Assembly: GCA_009829735.1 (NCBI GenBank)
Contig: CM020620.1
Location: 21,612,020 to 21,676,019, forward strand
Origin: Pyropia yezoensis
Lineage: Eukaryota; Rhodophyta; Bangiophyceae; Bangiales; Bangiaceae
Length of the DNA stretch: 64,000 nt
Direction of reading: 5' to 3'
The translations under genes were made by a program, and so were the position numbers. Shown here piece after piece: positions 33,336 to 41,769 of the stretch. A model generated the notes under the pieces. It saw only the letters and a list, made by a program, of their open reading frames with translations, had not been told where the DNA came from and searched no databases. Positions within the stretch are counted from its first letter, which is position 1; each line of letters begins with the position of its first letter.

Positions 33336-33403
33336 GGGGAGTAGCCCCCCTCAGGTAGTTTTAGTCGGGAGGAGTGGATCCTCAGTAGCAAAGAGGAAAC
33401 AAT
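33336..33403 (+). other. E1 copy 1 3' UTR
   Basis: About 67 nt after the ORF2 stop, with the hairpin GGGGG-AGTA-GCCCCCC and the terminal words GGATCCTCAGTAGC and AGAGGAAACAA. It matches copy 2 and runs up to the N gap, where the tRNA 3' half would be expected. Confidence 0.6.
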
Positions 33404-33903
33404 NNNNNNNNNNNNNNNNNNNNNNNNNNNNNNNNNNNNNNNNNNNNNNNNNNNNNNNNNNNNNNNNNNNNNNNNNNNNNNNNNNNNNNNNNNNNNNNNN
33501 NNNNNNNNNNNNNNNNNNNNNNNNNNNNNNNNNNNNNNNNNNNNNNNNNNNNNNNNNNNNNNNNNNNNNNNNNNNNNNNNNNNNNNNNNNNNNNNNNNNN
33601 NNNNNNNNNNNNNNNNNNNNNNNNNNNNNNNNNNNNNNNNNNNNNNNNNNNNNNNNNNNNNNNNNNNNNNNNNNNNNNNNNNNNNNNNNNNNNNNNNNNN
33701 NNNNNNNNNNNNNNNNNNNNNNNNNNNNNNNNNNNNNNNNNNNNNNNNNNNNNNNNNNNNNNNNNNNNNNNNNNNNNNNNNNNNNNNNNNNNNNNNNNNN
33801 NNNNNNNNNNNNNNNNNNNNNNNNNNNNNNNNNNNNNNNNNNNNNNNNNNNNNNNNNNNNNNNNNNNNNNNNNNNNNNNNNNNNNNNNNNNNNNNNNNNN
33901 NNN
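33404..33903. other. Assembly gap of exactly 500 N
   Basis: The left side ends exactly at an E1 3' end. The right side resumes inside E1 ORF1 at a point equivalent to 25656. A tandem arrangement would need about 2.07 kb here (tRNA 3' half plus the first 2 kb of E1), so 500 is a placeholder and not a measured size. Confidence 0.95.
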
Positions 33904-36614
33904 AACGTGCGGGGGGGGAGGACGCTGCTGGTAGCTGGACTCGGTGGCTGTGTTCAAGGTGTGAGCTGTCCCGCCCACCACGGTGGCCGATGCCAGGGTG
34001 GGCGCGGTGTGGGGGGGGGGGGTAGCACGGGCTCCCGGGATGGGAGGCGGCGCCGCGCCCGGCGGCCCTCATTCCCTCCACGCTGGGGGGATGGGGTAGC
34101 TGGGTCGAGGGTGGTGCGGCGCCGCACCCGGTCGCGCAGGGGGGGCCGCTTCGGCCGCCACCCCGCGCGGGACGACGATGGGGCTTCGGCCCCCGTCCCA
34201 CCAGCCTACCGCCTGGCGTCACCCCCCTCTCCCACCGCGCTCGACGCCCTGAGGAAGCGGGTCCCTGCGTGGCTGCTCAAGGGTTTCGGGCGCTGTGTCG
34301 CCGGCCCTCGTCGGCCGTGCGGGTGCGGTGCCTGTGTGTGGGGGGGCTGCTGGGGGTGCTGCGCGTGGGGTGAGAGGTGTGCGCGGGTCGGCCGGACGGG
34401 CTGTGCCGCTGAGTGGCGCGGCTGCGGGTGCGGGTGTTGTGGGTGCTGGTGTGGCTGCGCGCGGGTGGCGGTGTGTGCGGCGGTCTGGCTGGCGCGCGCG
34501 GTGGCCGTGCTGGCGCACCGGGCGGGGGTGTCGCGGGAGGGGGTGGGTGCTGTGTCACCCCTACCGTCGACGCCGCCGCTCGCGTCGCCGCGGCTGCCGC
34601 GGAGCTGACGCGCTGCCGGCCGCGTCGGGCGGCGGTGACACCCCTGGAGACGGTGTATGTCTCCGGGGTGTCCCGCGACGCCCGTGCGCACCGTCTGCGA
34701 GCGGCGGTGGCCGACCTCACCGGGGTCGACGTTCGCCTGGTGGCGGACGTCGACCGCTTCGGCACTACTGCCGCGGTGACGGTGGTGGCCACCGCCGCGG
34801 ACGCCCTGCGCGCCGCGGTGCGGTCCGGCCCCGCCGCGTCGGTGCTGCGCCTCCTCCCTGGCGCCGACCCGTGGAGCGCTAAGCTCCTCGGGTCGCGCCG
34901 CCGAGAGGGGCTGTCCGCGGCCGACGCGGCGGGTGTGGCGGCGGACTTTTGCCGCCGCCGCCTCACCGCCAAGCTGGAGCAGCTGGCGGTGAGGTCGGCC
35001 ATGCCCCCCCTCCTGCGTGCGTCGCTGCGCGCCCACATCGAGGGCGCGCTTGCGGCGCGCGGTGGGGGGGCACCCGCGCCTACGGTGGGGGCCACTGCGG
35101 CCCCCAGACTGCCACTGCTGGCGGCGGCGGCGACGGCCTCGTCGGCCGTCGCTGCGCCTGCTGCCGCCACGCCGTCGGGGGCTCGTGCGGCCCCCGACCT
35201 GCACCCTGGGAGGGTGCCAGCGGCTGCCCCACCGGCGGCCGCGGCACCTGCTCCCCCCTCCGCGCCGGCGACGACGCCGGCGGCGGCCGCCGACGACGCG
35301 GCTGCGGTGGCCGCCTTTGCTGCTGCCCCGGCTACTGGGGCAGCACCAGCGGCTGCCACCGCCGCCCGTCGTCGGCGTCGCCGCCGTCGCGCCGCCACCC
35401 GCGCTGCCCCCCTGACCGGTGGGTCTGGGGCGGCGGCACCCGTTGTGCCCACCCCTGCGGCGCCCGCCGCACCCCGTGTGCCCCCCGCCCAGCCGGACGG
35501 GGCCGAGGCACGGGTTGCGGTGGCTGCGTCGCCGGCTGCCACCCCCGCTGGTGCTGGCGGGGGTGCTGGCGAGGGGGACGGCCGCGGCGCCGACGGCGGT
35601 GGTGCGGCCGCGACGGCTGCCGCCTGTCCGCCGCCGGGGGGGGCTGCTGCACCTGCCCCAATGGATGGGGTGGTGCCAGCTGACTTCCCCGGCGGTGCCA
35701 GAGGTGCGACCGCGGCTGGCGCGGACCCGCCGCCGCCGGGGGATACGGCCCCGCCGGCGGCTACGGCCGGCACTGTGCCTGCGCCCCCCGTGGCGTCCGA
35801 CGACGCCATGGAGGGGGTGCAGCCTGCCGTGCCGGCCCCTACCGCCACGCCACTGGGCACGGCCGTGCCGGTGGTGGCGGAGGGTGGTGCTGGCGGCCCC
35901 TGTCGGGCTGCTCCTGCACCCCCTCCGCCCCGGCCGACGCCGATCCCTCCCCGCCTGGCCGCCGCCACCGCGGCGGCGGCGCGCACGCCGCTGCCGCCCG
36001 ACACCACGCGAACGGCGCTGGTGACGCCCACCGCCACCGACCCGACGCGGCCGGCGCGAAAGCGCCGGCGCACGGAGGCCGGGTCGGTGGCGGTGCTGCC
36101 GCCGCCTGCGCATCGCCGCGGGCGCGCGCGGCCGTTGCGGCCGGCTCTGCGGGGGGGATCGCGATCCCCTTCCGCGCCTGCGATGCCGCTTGCCGCTGTC
36201 GGCCGCCCTGTGGGCGCCGACAGCGAGATGTCGGCGCCCGCCCCGCCAACCGTAGCGACGGCGCCGTGGCCGACGGCGGCCCCCACGCTTCCCGCTGCCG
36301 CCCCCGCAGCCACGACTGCCGCGGACGGCGACGCCGCCTTGTCGGCAGCGTCGCCGCCCGTAGCGGCTGTGGCTGCGGCTGCGGCCGCGCCTCCTGCCGG
36401 CGCCGACGCTGCCACGCCTTGCGCCCCTCTCGCCGCACCGGCGGCGCCTGGGGCCGCCGCCACGCCCACCGCCGCCGCCGATCCGCCTGTTGCCCCCCCC
36501 CCCACCGCCCCATCGTCGACAGATGGGGTGGAGGGGGCTGCGGCTACGGCGGAGGGTGCGGCTGGCGGTGCGGCCGCCACCACCAACGCCAGCGACGGGT
36601 GTCACCATGAGTGA
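33904..36614 (+). CDS. E1 copy 2 ORF1, partial (5' end in gap)
   Basis: In the frame open from 34413 the RRM-like domain (TVYVSGVSRDARAHRL at about 34650) runs through the Ala/Pro-rich tail to DGCHHE and the TGA at 36612-36614. This is the frame expected from E2, whose ORF1 ends DGRHNE. Unlike copy 1, the C-run at 36493-36503 has 11 C and leaves ORF1 and ORF2 as separate overlapping frames. Upstream of 34413 the frame is disturbed by G-run differences near the gap. The N-terminus is missing. Confidence 0.65.
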
Positions 36615-39600
36615 CACCCGTCGCGGAGCCGCCGCTGGGCGCGACGAGGCCACTGCGGCCTCGCGCTCGGCGGCGGCGTCGGGTCCGACCTCCCGCTCGC
36701 CGCAGGGCGGCGGGCCGGACCCTGGCGGGCCCCCTGCCGTGCGGGGGGCCTCTTCCGCTCCCCCGGCGGCTGGTGTCGGGGGTGCTGTGGGGGGTGCCGT
36801 CGGCGGTGGCGCTGCTGCCACCGCCGTCCCGTGTCCCGTCCCCGGCTGCGGAGTTCTGCTGTCGGGGGGGGTGGGCGCACCTGCTGGGCTCCAGCACCTC
36901 CGGCAGGCGCACGTCGCCCCGGAGGTGCCGCCGGAGGTGCTGGCAGCCCTCGGCGCCGCCGGCTGCCGGTGGTGCGAGCGGCCGTTTCCGGCGTCTCGTG
37001 GCAGGAGGGGGAACTCCTCCCTGTCCTGCCACGAGACGCTCTGCCGGCTCAACCCCCGGCGACAGCGCGCCCGCCCCCCGTTGGCGACGGCGGCGCGGAC
37101 CGTGCGCGCCCTGGGCGCGCCGCGGGCAGCGGCCCGGGCGACCACCACGGCGGCGGCTGGCGGCGCGGAGGCGCAACCGGCGACGGCGGCGACGGCGGCG
37201 ACGGCGGCGGCGTCGGCGACGGCGGACACGGCGGCGGCAACGGCGACGGCGGTGACGGCGGCGGCAACGGCGACGGCGGCGACGGCGGCGGCAACGGCGA
37301 CGGCGGCGACGGCGACGGCCGCGGCGGCGACGGCGGCGGCGACGGCTACGGCGGACGCTCTTCGCGCGGAGGCGGCGCCCGCGACGGCGCCGCCCGCGAC
37401 CCTAGCGGCTGTGGGGGGCGGGCGCCCCGACGCCACGCTTTTTGCGGCGGACCACGCCGCATGGGCGCGGGCGCGCGGCGCATTTCTGCGCGCGTCCGCG
37501 CCCACCGACGCGGCGTGGCCGTCGCTGGTGGCGTCCGGCGCCCGCACGTCGGTGCACGTGCCCGCGGCGCTGCTGGGCGCGTGGCGTCGGCTTTTCGCCG
37601 ATGCCCTGGACTGGGTGTGGCGCGAGCCCACCCAGCGCCACGCCTGGCTCTGGCTGCTGCTTCTCCCGTCCCTCGCCCTCCACTCCCCCACGCCCGCGGT
37701 CCCTCAGCGCGCCGACGCGGACCCTACCGCAGCGCTGTCGCACGCTGCTCGTGCGACGGCGTTGCTGGACGGGGATTTCGCCGGCGCGCTGGGCGACCGC
37801 AACGCCGGCATCTGGCGGCCGCCGGTGGGGAGGGGGGCACGCCCAGCCGGGGCGGTGCGGGAGGGGGACGCACTCTCGCCTGCCCGCCCTGCGCGCCCCA
37901 CCGCCGCGCAGCGCCGCGCACTGCGGCAGGTGCGGAGCGGCCGCCTGAGCGCGGCCGCCCGCTCCCTGCTTGCCGCGCCGGCGGCAGCAAAAACGCCGGC
38001 GGTGTGGGCCAAGGCCTGCCGCCTCTTCCCGCCGGCGGCGCCGGAGCTGACCGCTGCCGCGTCGGTGGCGGCCGCCTTTCCCGCCGAGCTGGTGGCGGCG
38101 GAGGCGGCCGCCACCGACGCGCCCGCACCCGCCACGCTGTCGCGCGCGGCGGTGGAGACGGCGATCCGCTCCGCCGCCGCCGGCAAGGCGCCGGGGCCGT
38201 CCGGCCTGAGGACGGAGCACCTCTGGGCCCTGGCGCCGGACGGCCAGGACGTCCTGGTCGAGGTGCTCCTCCTGCTGGCCGGCGACCACGCCGCAGTGCG
38301 CGTGCCCGCGGTGGCGGCCCGCGCGCTGGCGGGCGCCGACTTGGTCCTGCTGACCAAGTCGGGCGGCCTGCAGGCGGACGGGCTTCCCGGTCTCCGGCCG
38401 ATAGGCATGCCGGAGACCCTGAGGAAGCTCGTCGCCTCTGCGCTGGCGCGCGCCGTGCGGGGGGCCGCGGCGGCGCTTTTTGCGCCGCTGCAGCAGGGGG
38501 TGGGGGTCTCCAGCGCGTGTGAGCGTATGCTTCACGAGCTGGAGGCCCACCTCGCCCTCCACCCCCGCCACGCCCTCCTCCAGCTGGACTACAAGAATGC
38601 ATTCAATCTTGTGTCCCGGAGGGGGGCGTGGGCCGTCCTCTCCCGCGCCTTCCCCCTCCTCCGCCCATACCTGACGTGGGTATACGGGGGGGAGGAGGGG
38701 AAGGCCGCGCCGCCGGTCTACGGCTGGGCGCCTGGAGGCGCCGCCGACGACCCGTGCGGCGCCCGCAGCGGTGGGGCCGCGCCCGGCGGCGGCGGCGGCC
38801 ACGGCGACGGCGACGGCGGGCCCGCCGGGCCTGGGGGGGGTGTGTGTGGCGCGGGTGGGGGTGCGGCCTTGGCGGTGGCGGCGGCGTGCGGTGCGGGCGG
38901 CGGGGGTGGCGGCGACGGCTGTGCGTGCGGCGGCGGCCGCGGCGAGTGCGCCGGGCCCGCGCGGTGCGAGCGTGACGGCGACGACGCGGCGGCGCGGGCG
39001 GCTGGCGGCGACGGTGGGGGTGGCGGTACGGCGGGTGAGGAGAGCGACGCCGGCCGGCGGGTGCCGGCCCCACCGCGGCGGCTGGTGCTGCGGGCCGAGA
39101 GGGGCGCCCAGCAGGGCGACCCCCTAGGCCCGCTGCTCCACGCCGCCGCGCTGTGGCTGGTGCTCCGCCGGCTGGAGGCGGAGCACCCCCGCCTCCTGGT
39201 GCGGGCCTTCCACGACGATGTCGTCGTGGTTGGCCCGCCCGCAGCGCTCCCCCCCGCCCTCGCCGATGCCGACCGGCTCGGCCGGTGCATCGACGCCCAG
39301 CTGGCGCCAGCCAAGTGTGTCGGCTGGTCGCCAGCTGGGCTGCCGGCGCCGGAGGGGTGGCCGGCCACGTGGGCGCCCGCGGGGGTGACGCAGTTCTCCG
39401 TCCCCCTCGGCAGCGACGCCCACGTGGCCGCGGGGGTGGACGCCCTTGCGGAGGAGCAAGGGCGTCTGAGCGCCGCCATTGCGGCGCTCCCCCCCGCGGA
39501 GCTACAGGCGCAGCTTTTGCTGCTGCGCCTGTGCTCCGGCCCCCGGCCCAACTACTGGCTGCGCGCGCTCCCCCTGCAGTGGGGAGCGCGCCTTGCCGCC

Positions 39601-41581
39601 GCCGTCGACCGCGACGCGCGTGCGGCGGTGCTGTCCGTGCTGTGTGACGCACGCGACGGCACCGCCACGCGCGACGCGGTCGGCGACCGCGCAGCGCTCC
39701 CCCCCGCGATGGGGGGGCTGGGAATCGGGGGGCGGGCGCGTGTGCTGCCGGCGGCGGCGCTGGCGTCGTGGGTCGACGCCCTGCGCGCCGGCGCCGCCTA
39801 CTCCCCCGCCCTAGCGGCCATCCGGGACCGTCTGGAGGCGGTCCCGGTGGCGGCTGCCGACGGCGGCGTTGTGCCGCCGCCGCCGCGCCCCCACCCGCGC
39901 CCCCCACCCCCTGTGCCACCTTCGCGGCCCCGCCCGCGCCCTCCACCCCCTGGGCCGTCCCGCCCGACCCCGCGGCGTGCTGGCCCTGCGGCTGGGGGGG
40001 TGCAGAAGCGGCGCCCCGCCGCGCGGCCTACGCGCGGCCGAGGGGGGGGGCTTTTCGGGGGTCGACACTTGTTCGACCCCCCTGCCCGCCCCCCCCCTCG
40101 CCAACCGCCGACTCCCGCGTCCCCCCCGCGCGCCGCCACGCCCCCTGCCTCCTCCACGCCGTCGCCGTCTGTTGCCGCCGGCCCGCGTCCGGCCGCGGCG
40201 GGCGTCGCTGCGCCTACCGCCGCCTACGCCCCTGTGGCGCCCACGGCGGCCGCGGCGCCCTGCCCGCGCACGGGGTGGGTGACGGGGGGGCCCGACGGGG
40301 AGGACGTCGAGTTCCACTTCGTCACCCCCTCGCCCCCCCCTCCCCTCTCGACCCCCCCGCCCCTGGTGGGCGGGGCGCCGCGGCCGTGCACGGCCGAGGC
40401 CGCCAGCCTGTGCGCGGGCCTGCTGGAGCTGCTTGCAGCCCAGCAGGCCCACTGCACCGCCCCAGACCGTGGGCTGCTGTGGGTGCGGCGCCGCCCCGCG
40501 GCGCCTGCGCGCCCTCGCGGCCGCCCCGACCCGCTGGCTCCCCCCCCTCGTCCTTCCCGCCCCCCGCCCGTGCCCCCCCCCCCCTGCCCCCTCGTGCGGC
40601 GCCGGGACCATCCCTGGTACCCTGGCCGACGGCCTACCCGGCCCGGCGCCGCACACGCCACTGTCGTGGCGGGGTCTTCTGGGGGGGGAGGAGGTGCAGG
40701 CCAGCCAGCGGGACTTCTCCCTCCCGGCGCACGCCGCCGCCCGCGCGCGCATCTACGCCGAGCTATCGCTCTGGCAGCGCGCGGGCCTGGCGGCGTGCCA
40801 GGGGCACGGCGCCGCCGCCTGGCTGTCCGCGCTGCCCTCCCCCGGGGTTGGCGGCGCTGCCATCCCGGGGGTGGCGATGCGCACGGCGGTGCGGCTGTGG
40901 CTGGGCGTGGCGCCGCGGTCGGTGCCGCCGGCCGCCCGCTGCCGCTGCGGCGCGGCGGCTGACGCCGCCGGGCGCCACTTTCTGGCGGCCTGCCCGGAGC
41001 AGCGCCCCCGCCACGCACGGCTGCACCACCATGTGGTGCACCTGGTGGCTGAGGCGCTGCGCCGGGCAGAGGGGTGGGGGGAGGTGGCGGTGGAGGTGGG
41101 GCTCGACACCGCCCCTGCCTCCCTCCGCCCTGACTTCCGCGCCACCAGGGAGGGGACGGGGGAGGTGACCTGGGCGGACGTGTCCGTCGCCTCCCCCTTC
41201 TCCTCCCTGCTGGCTCCAATGGCGGCAGATGCCCCATTGGAGCCGGTGGCTGCCGCGACGCGGGAGGGTGACAAGGTGCGTCGATACGCCCGCGCCCTCC
41301 CCGTCGGCCCGCCCTCCCACACCTTCACCCCGCTGGTGTGGGAGGTTTACGGGCGGCTGGGGCCTGCCTCCGCCGCCTGGCTGCGGGAGGCACTGGGCGG
41401 CCCCCGACTTGCCACGGCGCGGGCACGACTCCTCACTGCCATTTCGGTGGCACTGTGGAAGTCGAACGCCCGCGCCGTGGCGGATGGGTACGCTCGGTGT
41501 TTTGGGGTGGAGGACCCAATTGGGGGTGGAATTGTGGGTCCGTTGGGTAGTTCTCGAAGTGTGGCCCGAATTGGTGATTAG
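36607..41581 (+). CDS. E1 copy 2 ORF2: zinc fingers, reverse transcriptase, restriction-like endonuclease
   Basis: Starts at the ATG in ATGAGTGA (MSDTRRGAAAG), overlapping the ORF1 stop by 8 nt. Residues about 75-95: C2H2 finger CPVPGC...HLRQAH; about 120-150: CRWC...CHETLC. Reverse transcriptase at about 515-900: GKAPGPSGLRTEHLW, GLRPIGMPETLRKL, LLQLDYKNAFNLVSRRG, AERGAQQGDPLGPLLHA and the catalytic box FHDDVVVVG (usually F/YADD). A Pro-rich linker follows, then a Cys/His cluster (CRCG...HFLAAC, near 40940) and the PD-(D/E)XK endonuclease: RPDF at 41126, WADVSV at 41171, DKVRRY at 41268. One frame change, in C-runs at about 40540-40585, separates RT from the nuclease part. The protein should nick the tRNA gene and prime reverse transcription of the element RNA there. 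Confidence 0.85.
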
Positions 41582-41648
41582 GGGGGAGTAGCCCCCCTCA
41601 GGTAGTTTTAGTCGGGAGGAGTGGATCCTCAGTAGCAAAGAGGAAACA
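41582..41648 (+). other. E1 3' UTR with hairpin
   Basis: 67 nt from the ORF2 stop to the junction with the tRNA. GGGGGGAGTAGCCCCCC forms a 6-bp stem with an AGTA loop close to the stop codon. There is no poly(A); the end is ...AGAGGAAACAA. In target-primed reverse transcription the 3' UTR is normally what the enzyme recognises, so this short structured tail is the likely recognition element. Confidence 0.55.
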
Positions 41649-41679
41649 ATGGACCGGGGTTCGATTCCCCGCCGGCGTA
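41649..41679 (+). pseudogene. tRNA-Gly 3' half (target-site duplication)
   Basis: ATGGACCGGGGTTCGATTCC and the following 11 bases repeat the last 31 nt of the tRNA at 23542-23613, from the end of the anticodon stem through the discriminator base. With four more shared bases (GGGA) the duplication is 35 bp. It lacks the D arm and anticodon and cannot be a tRNA. It marks where E1 was joined by its 3' end. Confidence 0.9.
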
Positions 41680-41769
41680 GGGATAGTTTTCGCGACTTTT
41701 CTGGCCGTGGGTGGGTGCGGGGGCCGTGAGACACCCCCTCATCGTTTTTGTTTGGTCCCGGGGGGTGGG

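Larger units (their letters stand above)
23614..33403 (+). mobile_element. E1 copy 1: tRNA-Gly-targeted non-LTR retrotransposon
   Basis: Begins at GGGACTTG immediately after the tRNA and ends at GAGGAAACAA(T), the same 3' end as copy 2, just before the N gap. Length is about 9.8 kb. It has a 5' UTR of about 90 nt, ORF1, ORF2 and a 3' UTR of about 67 nt with a short hairpin; there are no LTRs and no poly(A) tail. The protein content (reverse transcriptase plus C-terminal restriction-like endonuclease, no APE endonuclease) places it with the RLE-bearing non-LTR elements (the R2, NeSL, CRE and Utopia group), which insert at specific sequences. Confidence 0.88.
33904..41648 (+). mobile_element. 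E1 copy 2 (5' part lost in the gap)
   Basis: Nearly identical to 25656-33403 (offset about 8246-8248), with most differences in G/C homopolymers and concentrated in the first 600 bp after the gap. The 3' end ...GAGGAAACAA joins ATGGACCGGGG of the tRNA 3' half at 41649. It is either a second tandem insertion in the same tRNA or a second assembly of the same element. Confidence 0.85.
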
